A DNA stretch of 5,911 nt from Nitrosomonadaceae bacterium (lineage in GTDB: Bacteria > Pseudomonadota > Gammaproteobacteria > Burkholderiales > Nitrosomonadaceae). Below are positions 1 to 5,911 of this stretch, piece after piece. The position numbers and the translations under genes were made by a program. The stretch spans positions 1 through 5,911 of the forward strand of contig CANIWY010000060.1 of assembly GCA_947471695.1 (NCBI GenBank). Direction: 5' to 3'. The first letter of the stretch is position 1. Every line of letters begins with the position of its first letter. A model generated the notes under the pieces. It was given only the letters and a program-made list of their open reading frames with translations, had not been told where the DNA came from and did not search any database.

Positions 1-1595
1 AAGGATTGACTGCCGATCAGGACTGCATTCCCCATCTTACGAAAACGGTCCAGCATATCCGAGCGCGAGCTCTGTCCTTGTAGCAGTATTGGGTAGTCGA
101 GCTTTTCACGCTCGAATGCCTCTATCAGTAATTCATGCGCTTGCTTGGTTGCACGTAGGCTGGTACATAAGAAGAATGCACGTCCACGACTCGCCATGAG
201 GACCGGTAGGGCGGCCTTCACCACCTCATCAGTATAATCACGGCTGCTCGGGTCTGGCAGCCCGGTGGGGACATAGAGCAATGCTTGATTCGCAAAATCA
301 AATGGGCTATCCCAGCACGCGGACTGTGCCGTCGAGAGACCCATCTCATCGTTATAGTGTGAGAAGTCACCCTTCACCGCCAGTGTGGCAGAGGTAAAAA
401 TCCACGCACGTGGTGAGGCGACCAATTGCTTATTAAAGATCTCTGCAATCGATAGTGGGGTGGCATTGAGCTGGAGTGCATGGCTAAAGACTTCCAACCA
501 ACGAACAAAACCCTCCGACTCTGCCTGATCTCGCCAGTGCTTGATCCGGATTGCAATTTCACGTGCTCGTTGCCAGCAGTTCTCAAGACCTTCAGAACGC
601 TCAGACTGACTCTCGAGTAGGGTTGACAGTTCGTCGAGCCTCTCGAGTAGATGGTCCAGTGCAACCCCAAACTTTGGATTCATCGATACAGAAGCCAGTG
701 TCAGGCGGGTATTGTCCCCTTCGATCGTTAGCCTTAAATCTCGTGCAGCCTTCTCCATCAGAGCGATCGAGTCTGGTAAGGCAACAAAGTCCTTAGCGCC
801 GAGTATTGATTCGGACTCGGCATCGCGTGCAAGTTCCAGCAATTGACTGGTACTGACTGACTCACCAAAAAATAAACTGGCCGTTTCTGGAAGTTGGTGG
901 GCCTCATCAAAGATGACGGTATTGCAGGCGGGGAGGAGCTCGGACAGGCCTTCATCGCGGAGCGTTACATCGGCAAAGAATAGATGATGATTGACCACCA
1001 CCACATCCGCCGCCAGTGCTTGTTTACGGGCCTCCATCACGAAGCAAGTCTTGTAGCTTGGGCAATCCGATCCGAGGCAGCTCTCTCGGGTCGAGGTGAC
1101 TTGCTGCCAGACCGCGGCACTCTCTGGAACTTCACTTAAGCTACTCTTGTCACCGCTCTTGCTAATACTTGCGTATTGCTCGATCAGTTTCAGATACTTC
1201 AATTCATCCCGACTGGCAAAGCTCGTCCGTCCATCCTTCAGGGTCCGTTCCAGATGGTAGTGGCATACATAATTGGAACGACCCTTCAGGAGTGCGACGA
1301 TGACAGGTGCCTTGAGCGCTGCACGTACGGTCGGGATATCTCGGTTAAAGAGCTGGTCCTGAAGGGTCTTGGTGCCGGTTGAGATGATGACCTTTCCACC
1401 TGCGAGCAGTGCCGGGACTAGATATGCGAAGGTCTTGCCGGTACCGGTCCCGGCCTCAGCCACTAGGACACGGTTGCCAGCAATGGTATCTGCGATCGTT
1501 TGTGCCATGGCAAGCTGCTGCGAACGAGCTCTAAAGCCCGGCACAGACTGAGCCAGAGCACCGCTACTGGAGAAGAAAGAATCGAGGTCAGGCAT
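1..1595 (-). CDS. yoaA: YoaA-type (DinG/XPD family) Fe-S ATP-dependent DNA helicase, C-terminus cut off by window edge
   Basis: Superfamily 2, XPD-like 5'-3' DNA helicase. In E. coli, YoaA acts in DNA damage tolerance and partners with the polymerase III chi subunit (established knowledge; partner not visible here). The frame is open for 531 codons from the ATG at 1595 and runs off the left edge. Seen in order: N-terminal VPGFRARSQQLAMA (Q-motif-like, about 18-31), Walker A EAGTGTGKT (47-55), KGRSNYVC with Cys111, then CLGSDCPSYKTC giving Cys173, Cys178 and Cys184 as the four 4Fe-4S ligands, VVVNHHLF (199-206), DEAH (230-233) and FTSATL (400-405). The Cys spacing and NHHLF context match E. 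coli YoaA better than DinG. Helicase motifs V and VI (WEGVD, QGVGRLIR in YoaA) should lie just beyond the edge, so completeness cannot be judged. The start lies 13 bases after the ppk2 stop with only a weak GG-type ribosome binding site, so translation may be coupled. Family call is very sure; the symbol rests on remembered similarity. Confidence 0.95.
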   Translation of the reverse strand, partial: MPDLDSFFSSSGALAQSVPGFRARSQQLAMAQTIADTIAGNRVLVAEAGTGTGKTFAYLVPALLAGGKVIISTGTKTLQDQLFNRDIPTVRAALKAPVIVALLKGRSNYVCHYHLERTLKDGRTSFASRDELKYLKLIEQYASISKSGDKSSLSEVPESAAVWQQVTSTRESCLGSDCPSYKTCFVMEARKQALAADVVVVNHHLFFADVTLRDEGLSELLPACNTVIFDEAHQLPETASLFFGESVSTSQLLELARDAESESILGAKDFVALPDSIALMEKAARDLRLTIEGDNTRLTLASVSMNPKFGVALDHLLERLDELSTLLESQSERSEGLENCWQRAREIAIRIKHWRDQAESEGFVRWLEVFSHALQLNATPLSIAEIFNKQLVASPRAWIFTSATLAVKGDFSHYNDEMGLSTAQSACWDSPFDFANQALLYVPTGLPDPSSRDYTDEVVKAALPVLMASRGRAFFLCTSLRATKQAHELLIEAFEREKLDYPILLQGQSSRSDMLDRFRKMGNAVLIGSQS

Positions 1596-1608
1596 GAAGC
1601 ATTACCGG

Positions 1609-2415
1609 CTAAGGCGCCAGAAGTCCCCTCTCGAGGTGTGTGGCATTGTATGTCGATACGATCTGAGGGTCTGGCAGGATGATCTGTCTGGATTTGTTGG
1701 CATAGTCCAGGCGGCTCAATATATCCTTGATGATATTGAGACGTGATAGTTGCTTATCATTGGCATTCACTACCGTCCAGGGGGTGGTGAGGCTGTGGGT
1801 ACGGGAGAGCATCTCATTACGTGCAAGGCTATACTGCTTCCATTTTTTAAGGGCCAGATTATCAAGTGCACTGATCTTCCACTGAGTGAGCGGATCTAGA
1901 CCACGCTTGTCGAGTCGTCTCTTCTGCTCGGACTTGCTGATATCAAGGTAGTACTTGAAGAGCTTGATGCCGGAGTGAACGAGCATATGCTCAAACTCGG
2001 GCACTGAAATTATGAATTCTTTATATTCTGCATCGGTGCAAAATCCCATGACCCGCTCGACGCCTGCCCGGTTATACCAACTCCTGTTGAAGAGGGCCAT
2101 CTCTTGGGCAACCGGTAGATGGGGTACATAACGCTGGAAGTACCACGAACTCCGATCTCGGTCAGAGGGCTTTCCCAGCGCTACGACCCGTGTTTCACGT
2201 GGGCTTAAGTGCTGAGTGATGTGCTTGATCGTACCATCCTTGCCGGATGCATCTCGACCTTCAAAGATGATCAGAATCTTTTCATTGTACTTAATGAAGT
2301 GTCTCTGTAGCTTAACCAGCTCAATCTGAAGGTTGTGCAGGCTCTCCTCATAAATTTCTCGGGATATTGTGGAGGAGGACTTGTTCGAGTGATGGGTATT
2401 AGTTTTTTCGCGCAT
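1609..2415 (-). CDS. ppk2: polyphosphate kinase 2 (PPK2 family, class I-like), polyP:nucleotide phosphotransferase
   Basis: Cytoplasmic P-loop kinase that moves a phosphate between inorganic polyphosphate and a nucleotide; class I enzymes mainly convert NDP to NTP using polyP. The 268 residues fit a one-domain PPK2. Seen: a polar N-terminal tail (1-18, Ser/Asn/His-rich), helix LQIELVKLQR (29-38), Walker A G53-RDASG-K59, Arg/Trp segment DRDRSSWYFQRYVPHLP (85-101), Walker B-region FNRSWYNRAGVERVMGFC (109-126), VPEFEHMLV (138-146) and the lid-module segment DPLTQWKISALD (174-185). The overall pattern is class I. Two sites depart from the class I pattern I remember (FDRSWYNR, GKGGTIKR): Asn110 replaces Asp, and Asp60 follows the P-loop Lys. 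Class III members often carry Asn in FNRSHYEDV and GKDGTIRH. The ATG at 2415 is the only Met before residue 106 and has AGG nine bases upstream. It sits 14 bases after pgl and 13 before yoaA, implying co-transcription. Substrate and direction are not provable from sequence. Confidence 0.94.
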   Translation of the reverse strand: MREKTNTHHSNKSSSTISREIYEESLHNLQIELVKLQRHFIKYNEKILIIFEGRDASGKDGTIKHITQHLSPRETRVVALGKPSDRDRSSWYFQRYVPHLPVAQEMALFNRSWYNRAGVERVMGFCTDAEYKEFIISVPEFEHMLVHSGIKLFKYYLDISKSEQKRRLDKRGLDPLTQWKISALDNLALKKWKQYSLARNEMLSRTHSLTTPWTVVNANDKQLSRLNIIKDILSRLDYANKSRQIILPDPQIVSTYNATHLERGLLAP

Positions 2416-2429
2416 GGTCGATGACCTAT

Positions 2430-3155
2430 TCAGAGATTCTCAATCATTTGTGGCATCAGTAGATCTGACTCTATCAATATATCCACACCCGCCAAAGGTG
2501 AGATTGCTCGTGATGGAATACTTTTTCCATTACGCCAGTCTGTAACGGCACTACGTTTAGATTCCCCTGCAACCAGAAATAGAACCCCCCTGGAACAGCT
2601 CAGCCGTGTTGCACTGAGAGATACTCGGTGAGGGGGTGGTTTGGGGGCATCGATCACTGCTAACGTATCCGGTGAATCAGGTTTGTCACCCCATTCATGG
2701 TTGGGGAATAGACTTGCAGTATGACCATCCTCACCCAGTCCCAGTAACACCAGATCAAACATTTTAACAGTGCTCAACATTGCAGCATATCTGAGGGCCG
2801 CTTGTGGTGCCCCAATCTCAGCAGGGATGACGTGTATCTGGTTTTCAGGGATGGGTACATGGTCTAGCCAGGCCTCACCTGCCATGCGTGAATTTCTATT
2901 TTTATCGGTTTTGGGTAGGCAACGCTCGTCGCTAAAGTAGACATGCCATTTAGACCAGTCGGTCTGAACCGTGCGCAATTGTTGGTAGATCTTGTGGGGG
3001 GTCTCTCCCCCGGAGATGACGAGGTGGAAGGCTCCTCGATGCTGAATGGCCAACACTTCAGCATCGAGGATTGCAGTCAGTGCTGCATCATGTAGGTCTT
3101 GTACATCAGAGGCTTTGTGCCAGCGATACAGTGTTGGAGCAACCGGATTAGTCAC
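2430..3155 (-). CDS. pgl: 6-phosphogluconolactonase (Pgl/DevB type)
   Basis: Hydrolyses 6-phospho-D-glucono-1,5-lactone to 6-phosphogluconate, the second step of the oxidative pentose-phosphate and Entner-Doudoroff routes, in the cytosol. The 241 residues match the usual length of the NagB/RpiA-fold Pgl family (about 230-250). Family motifs are all present: VISGGETP (46-53, phosphate-binding loop), YFSDERCLP (73-81), the signature GLGEDGHTASLFP (139-151) with the catalytic-region His145, PPPHRVSLS around 173-181, and VDILIES near the C-terminus. Start: GTG at 3155, immediately preceded by an in-frame TGA, so no longer start is possible; the conserved region begins by about residue 8 (TLYRWH), which supports GTG. 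No clear Shine-Dalgarno is visible. Instead a tiny 8-codon frame ends in a TGA overlapping this GTG (see leader ORF entry). It lies 44 bases after the AlgE-like gene and 14 before ppk2. No zwf or edd neighbour is in the window. Confidence 0.96.
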   Translation of the reverse strand: MTNPVAPTLYRWHKASDVQDLHDAALTAILDAEVLAIQHRGAFHLVISGGETPHKIYQQLRTVQTDWSKWHVYFSDERCLPKTDKNRNSRMAGEAWLDHVPIPENQIHVIPAEIGAPQAALRYAAMLSTVKMFDLVLLGLGEDGHTASLFPNHEWGDKPDSPDTLAVIDAPKPPPHRVSLSATRLSCSRGVLFLVAGESKRSAVTDWRNGKSIPSRAISPLAGVDILIESDLLMPQMIENL

Positions 3156-3178
3156 TCAGTTCTACGAATCGCAGTCAT
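3152..3178 (-). other. possible 8-codon leader ORF overlapping the pgl start
   Basis: An ATG at 3178 opens a frame of eight codons (MTAIRRTE) whose TGA stop overlaps the pgl GTG start in a GTGA arrangement, the layout typical of translational coupling. A weak GGAT lies about nine bases before the ATG. The pgl GTG has no obvious ribosome binding site of its own, which makes reinitiation a possible explanation. Such a short frame easily arises by chance; low confidence. Confidence 0.15.
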
Positions 3179-3199
3179 ACAAAAATTATCCGATAACTT

Positions 3200-4879
3200 T
3201 TAAAAACGGACGCTGTATTGCACGTAAAAGAGATCCGGTGAAACGCCTGGCTTTTTCGCTTTTAGAAATTCACCGGCCCAAAGCTTGGAGTACCCGAGCA
3301 GGACATCCTGATGACGGTTGACATGGATATTGAAACGTAAATCCATTTCATCACCGACATGACTCCCCGACAGCCCGTTTGAATCCTGAGCACTGGCAAC
3401 ACCAGCTGCATTGTATAAAGCATCTGTTTTATTCGCCAGATAAAACCGGTGGTACTGAGTAATTATGGTCAGCCACTGCTGTGGATGAAACGTCATCTGA
3501 GCATTGAAGTCATGAATATTTTGACGACCTACCCGGTCTACGAAGCCAAGATAATAATGTCCGAAGGGGAAGAGCTGGTTAAAGGTATTGCTTGTATTTG
3601 TAGTATCACCGTGGTTCCTCGTGCCAGATGCGAAATCGTAGCGGAGCCACATCTGTGGATTCATGGGTAGTGCTGCGAAACGATAACCCGCTCCTGAGGC
3701 GATTGCGAAGGCAGAGATTTCACGTCCAGATCTTTGACCGAACTGGTACATCCCCTCCAACTCATACAGAAAGTTATTGGTGTCTCCGATATACCGGGTC
3801 CCCACGGTATGAACAAGAGAATTCCCTTTGTTGAGGCTGCCGATTGCGCTGGCTGCCACACCCGAATTGTTATTATCGAGACTTAAGAAGTAGAGATCTG
3901 CAAAGTGGCCTCTCTGAGGTTTGTAGGTCGCCCATAATCCATAAAAATCACGATTGGTATCCCAGTTGTCAAAATTCTGTGGCCCGGATGGGACTACATT
4001 CATCGGTCGTGCCCAGAATGCATCTAGATCCAGTTTTGGGTTACGCCAGAAGGTCTTAACCCCCTGGAAGGTTCGGCGCGTATTCGCCCAGTCAAGGGTT
4101 GAGATTAGTCTCTGTGAACCGTATAACAACTCCTGACGACCGACCCGGACGTAGGCCGGACCCTCTTTTACATTCGCTAACTTGATATCCGCGAATAGGT
4201 TCAGCATATCGGTATGGTTAACGTCTGTTGCGAGTGGAGTAATATTCTGCGAGTAGCTACGTGAGTCGATTCCCTCGGCAAAGAGACGGAACTGGTCCCG
4301 GTACCATAGGTCCGCGTGGAGTCGAGTTCGTATCAAGTTAAAGGTATTACTCTGGCTAGTTAACCGACTATCTGTCTCATGTACATGTCGAATCCAGAAG
4401 TTACCTCCGAATGATAAGAGCCAGTCATTTCCCAATTTGATTCGCTTGACCGGGTCGAAGAGGTCCTTCTCATATCCCGATTTTTCAAGGTACCGAAAAT
4501 CAATGTCAAATGAAGAGGTCGGGAGCAGAGCGAATGGCGCATAAGGGGCCACCGGTGGTGCTTTACGCTCATTGTCCGTCACTAAATCCCAGAGTGAGTA
4601 ATAGCCGGTTCCGGATGGGGGTGTTACAGATACTCCTGGGCGCGGCATGGGGGTCACAGGGGGTACTTTGGACCAATCAAATGCGCTCTCCTCTGCGCCT
4701 GGTGTCGCTGCAGCAGCCTTAGGGGGGGGCGTCGGGTTTGCCAGAACCTGAAGGGAGAGGCCCAAAATTCCTGCTCCCAGGATAATTTTAGGGGACCACC
4801 TGTGTCCGCTCGTTATACGCGTTTTCACTGATTTTAAATTAATCATTGCCGGAGATGGCACAGGGTACTGTGGTTTCAT
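3200..4879 (-). CDS. outer-membrane beta-barrel protein, alginate-export (AlgE-like, PF13372) family
   Basis: Predicted outer-membrane channel. The family is named after Pseudomonas AlgE, the alginate exporter, but most members have unknown substrates, and nothing here shows alginate synthesis. The 559 residues start with a long basic n-region, a hydrophobic core (about 32-46) and a VLA|N signal-peptidase I site (47/48). A Pro/Ala-rich stretch follows (48-120), with YYSLWDLVTDNERKAPPVAP at 93-112. The barrel begins near 150 (LLSFGGNFWIRH), with RTRLHADLWYRDQFRLFAEG (184-203) and the hallmark VGRQELLYGSQRLIS..DWANTRRTFQGVK (246-275). Alternating aromatic strands continue to the C-terminal VQYSVRF, whose final Phe is the usual barrel-assembly signal. 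The ATG at 4879 has GGA eight bases upstream; the alternative is Met12, which would still leave a signal peptide. It appears to lead the pgl-ppk2-yoaA cluster (44-base gap). Family confident, cargo unknown. Confidence 0.9.
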   Translation of the reverse strand: MKPQYPVPSPAMINLKSVKTRITSGHRWSPKIILGAGILGLSLQVLANPTPPPKAAAATPGAEESAFDWSKVPPVTPMPRPGVSVTPPSGTGYYSLWDLVTDNERKAPPVAPYAPFALLPTSSFDIDFRYLEKSGYEKDLFDPVKRIKLGNDWLLSFGGNFWIRHVHETDSRLTSQSNTFNLIRTRLHADLWYRDQFRLFAEGIDSRSYSQNITPLATDVNHTDMLNLFADIKLANVKEGPAYVRVGRQELLYGSQRLISTLDWANTRRTFQGVKTFWRNPKLDLDAFWARPMNVVPSGPQNFDNWDTNRDFYGLWATYKPQRGHFADLYFLSLDNNNSGVAASAIGSLNKGNSLVHTVGTRYIGDTNNFLYELEGMYQFGQRSGREISAFAIASGAGYRFAALPMNPQMWLRYDFASGTRNHGDTTNTSNTFNQLFPFGHYYLGFVDRVGRQNIHDFNAQMTFHPQQWLTIITQYHRFYLANKTDALYNAAGVASAQDSNGLSGSHVGDEMDLRFNIHVNRHQDVLLGYSKLWAGEFLKAKKPGVSPDLFYVQYSVRF

Positions 4880-4902
4880 AGTTAAGATCCAATGGTCAGT
4901 GT

Positions 4903-4931
4903 TTGTTAGTACTTTGATCTTTAAGTCGCAA
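4903..4931 (-). promoter_or_regulatory. candidate sigma-70-like promoter for the AlgE-like gene
   Basis: Read on the minus strand, TTGCGA (4931-4926) is followed after 17 bases by TAACAA (4908-4903), about 24 bases before the ATG at 4879. The -35 is a fair match to TTGACA and the spacing is ideal, but the -10 is poor. It lies between the inverted repeat after the GlcG-like gene and the start codon, where a promoter would be expected if the repeat ends upstream transcription. By eye only; weak. Confidence 0.22.
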
Positions 4932-4958
4932 GGTAACTAAAGTTCGAATTGGATAAGT

Positions 4959-4993
4959 CGATACCGCTCATCTATTATAGATGAGCGGTATCG
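4959..4993 (-). terminator. long inverted repeat after the GlcG-like gene, probable terminator without a clear U-tract
   Basis: Arms 4959-4973 and 4979-4993 are perfect 15-base reverse complements (CGATACCGCTCATCT on the plus strand). One more pair on each side gives a stem of about 17 base pairs with a 3-base loop. It begins 17 bases past the stop at 5010 and before the possible promoter of the next gene, the place for a transcription terminator. On the minus transcript the stem is followed by ACTTATCC, not a U-run, so intrinsic termination would be weak. It could instead be an RNA 3'-end stabiliser, a Rho-related pause or a protein-binding site. The repeat is certain; the role is inferred. 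Confidence 0.55.
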
Positions 4994-5009
4994 ATTGGTC
5001 ATATCCATG

Positions 5010-5420
5010 TCAATCTGCTTTCAAGAGCGCATCGATCCCCGCTTGGGCGATCTGTGCATCTTGATTTGAGCGTACACCACTCACTCCGATCGCGCCGATG
5101 AACTGTCCATCCACCTCAATGGGAAGACCTCCTTCAATCGGCATCGAACCGGGTAGGCCCAGGTATCGGATACGACCCTCGGTCACATGATCCTCCCAGA
5201 CCTTGGTGGGTCGTCTAAACGCGATGGCAGATCGGGCCTTCTGAATGGCCACCTCAATACTGCCGAACTGAGTCCCATCTCTACGTATCAGTTGGATCAG
5301 GTGTGCACCCTCATCAACGATTGCAATGACAACCGACCATCCATTGCGATTGGCCTCCTCCTCAGCGGCAGAGGCCATTCTCTTGGTGTCGTCGAGTGTG
5401 AGCGTAATCTTGCTATTCAT
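5010..5420 (-). CDS. GlcG/HbpS-family (DUF336) small protein
   Basis: A 136-residue soluble protein of the GlcG/HbpS family (PF03928). Members include GlcG of glycolate-oxidase operons, the haem-binding HbpS of Streptomyces and the C-terminal domain of PduO; most have no proven function. Seen: LTLDDTKRMASAAEEEANRN (7-26, N-terminal helix), VVIAIVDEGAHLIQLIRRDG (30-49), the helix with AIQKARSAIAF (58-68), then the family signature GGLPIEVDGQFIGAIGVSG (97-115), NQD (119-121) and IAQAGIDAL (124-132). The length is typical for a stand-alone member. There is no signal peptide, so it is probably cytoplasmic, unlike secreted HbpS. The ATG at 5420 places the conserved LTLDD start correctly but has no recognisable Shine-Dalgarno. 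No glycolate oxidase genes are adjacent. It is flanked on both sides by hairpins, suggesting a single-gene transcript. Haem or other ligand binding is not shown by the sequence. Confidence 0.93.
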   Translation of the reverse strand: MNSKITLTLDDTKRMASAAEEEANRNGWSVVIAIVDEGAHLIQLIRRDGTQFGSIEVAIQKARSAIAFRRPTKVWEDHVTEGRIRYLGLPGSMPIEGGLPIEVDGQFIGAIGVSGVRSNQDAQIAQAGIDALLKAD

Positions 5421-5448
5421 CGGGAATGATTTGAATTGAGTGGTCGTA

Positions 5449-5478
5449 GTAATACGAGTCGTATCTGACTTAATTCAG
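5449..5478 (-). promoter_or_regulatory. 13-base palindrome over a candidate weak promoter of the GlcG-like gene
   Basis: ATACGA-G-TCGTAT at 5452-5464 is a perfect odd-centred palindrome about 32-44 bases before the ATG at 5420. On the minus strand it overlaps a possible -10 (TATTAC, 5454-5449) with a poor -35 (CTGAAT, 5478-5473) 18 bases upstream. A repressor operator covering the -10 would look like this, but the promoter match is weak and short palindromes occur by chance. Confidence 0.22.
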
Positions 5479-5484
5479 CTCTCA

Positions 5485-5526
5485 TCAGAAACAAGGCACG
5501 CCAGAATTTCTTGTGGCGTGCCTTGT
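5485..5526 (-). terminator. intrinsic terminator of the pyrophosphatase gene
   Basis: Arms 5491-5503 and 5514-5526 (ACAAGGCACGCCA on the plus strand) form a perfect 13-base-pair GC-rich stem with a 10-base loop. It starts about 20 bases after the hppA stop. On the minus transcript the stem runs into UUGUUUCUGA, a short U-rich tract. Position and form fit a Rho-independent terminator separating hppA from the GlcG-like gene. Confidence 0.78.
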
Positions 5527-5545
5527 GGGGTTACATAAATTTACT

Positions 5546-5911
5546 TTACAGCAGTGGAACGATCAATAGCGCAGTAATGTTCATGATCTTGATCAAAGGA
5601 TTGACCGCAGGTCCAGCGGTATCCTTGTAAGGGTCACCAACGGTATCACCGGTGATGGCAGCCTTGTGAGCTTCAGAACCCTTGCCACCAAAGTGTCCAT
5701 CCTCGATGTACTTCTTAGCATTGTCCCAAGCACCGCCACCGGCAGTCATGGAGATGGCAACAAAGATACCGGTGATGATGGCGCCGATCAGTACACCACC
5801 CAGTGCGACCGGTCCAAGCAGCAGACCCACCGCGACCGGTACCGCAACCGGCAGAAGTGAAGGAACAACCATCTCCTTGATGGCGGCCTTAGTAACCATA
5901 TCCACAGCTCT
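5546..5911 (-). CDS. hppA: membrane-bound ion-pumping inorganic pyrophosphatase, C-terminal 121 residues
   Basis: Integral membrane pyrophosphatase that couples PPi hydrolysis to H+ or Na+ pumping. Only the 3' end is here; the frame is open to the right edge, so the true start lies outside and the in-frame GTG at 5905 is internal. Seen, counting from the edge: transmembrane segments at about 15-33 and 36-55, then the highly conserved GGGAWDNAKKYIE (58-70), HKAAITGDTVGDPYKDTAGPAVNP (82-105) with the Asp and Lys residues (D63, K67, D89, D93, K96, D97) that bind Mg-PPi in the family, and a last hydrophobic helix ending IVPLL. Roughly the last sixth of a usual 670-800 residue protein is visible. 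The residues that set K+ dependence (Ala/Lys in the GNTT(A/K)A motif) and ion choice lie outside, so Na+ versus H+ pumping cannot be called. A terminator follows. Confidence 0.95.
   Translation of the reverse strand, partial: RAVDMVTKAAIKEMVVPSLLPVAVPVAVGLLLGPVALGGVLIGAIITGIFVAISMTAGGGAWDNAKKYIEDGHFGGKGSEAHKAAITGDTVGDPYKDTAGPAVNPLIKIMNITALLIVPLL

Noticed and set aside
610..650. CTCTCGAGTAG repeated twice exactly 30 bases apart (610-620 and 640-650)
   Set aside because: It is in frame within yoaA and encodes two Leu-Leu-Glu-containing turns of a helix (LLERLDELSTLLES); a coding coincidence, not a DNA repeat element.
374..1551. Open frames of 60-98 codons on both strands inside the yoaA region (for example 374-670 minus, 551-796 plus, 1176-1382 plus)
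   Set aside because: They lie in other frames of a gene with every expected helicase motif; their translations show no recognisable domain.
3183..3202. AT-rich short palindrome (TTATC-C-GATAA) flanked by A and T runs just after the AlgE-like stop, considered as a terminator
   Set aside because: Only five pairs with a one-base centre and no GC stem; too weak to end transcription before pgl.
3449..4722. Several 60-73 codon frames across the AlgE-like gene on both strands
   Set aside because: Shadows of the real 559-residue frame, which has a signal peptide, family motifs and a terminal Phe.
4959..5526. The two hairpins considered as copies of one repeat family or a CRISPR-like array
   Set aside because: Their arm sequences are unrelated, there are only two, and no spacer pattern or cas gene is present.
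5546..5905. Reading 5905 as the start of a small membrane protein
   Set aside because: The codon is GTG inside an open frame that continues to the window edge, and the sequence is plainly the C-terminus of a membrane pyrophosphatase.

Overview
This is a 5.9 kb stretch of ordinary bacterial chromosome. All six genes read on the minus strand, so transcription runs from position 5911 towards position 1. The gene types point to a Gram-negative proteobacterium, most likely a beta- or gammaproteobacterium: there is an outer-membrane beta-barrel protein with a signal peptide and C-terminal Phe, a YoaA-type helicase close to the E. coli protein, and a proteobacterial-type 6-phosphogluconolactonase. 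I cannot name the genus. By eye the base composition is near 50% GC and even across the window. I see no transposase, integrase, tRNA, rRNA, CRISPR array or phage gene.

Layout in order of transcription: (1) 5911-5546, the last 121 residues of a membrane-bound ion-pumping pyrophosphatase (hppA), closed by a good hairpin terminator (5485-5526). (2) 5420-5010, a small GlcG/HbpS-family protein (DUF336), with a short palindrome in its upstream region and a long, almost perfect inverted repeat (4959-4993) just after its stop. (3) 4879-3200, an exported 559-residue outer-membrane protein of the alginate-export (AlgE-like) family. (4) 3155-2430, pgl, 6-phosphogluconolactonase, with a GTG start. (5) 2415-1609, a class I-like polyphosphate kinase 2. 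(6) 1595 to the left edge, yoaA, a DinG/XPD-type iron-sulfur DNA helicase missing roughly its last 100 residues because the window ends.

The last four genes are separated by 44, 14 and 13 bases with no convincing terminator between them, so they may form one operon: outer-membrane channel, pentose-phosphate/Entner-Doudoroff enzyme, polyphosphate-driven nucleotide kinase and repair helicase. hppA and the GlcG-like gene look like separate upstream units. Two genes deal with phosphoanhydride energy (PPi in hppA, polyphosphate in ppk2), but a functional link between them is inference only.

There is no gene-free stretch over 300 bases; the largest gaps are 130 bases (4880-5009) and 125 bases (5421-5545). 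I do not see a clear previously undescribed system. The points most worth a second look are the P-loop and Walker B variations in the PPK2, the U-tract-poor 35-base inverted repeat, and the tight pgl-ppk2-yoaA packing.
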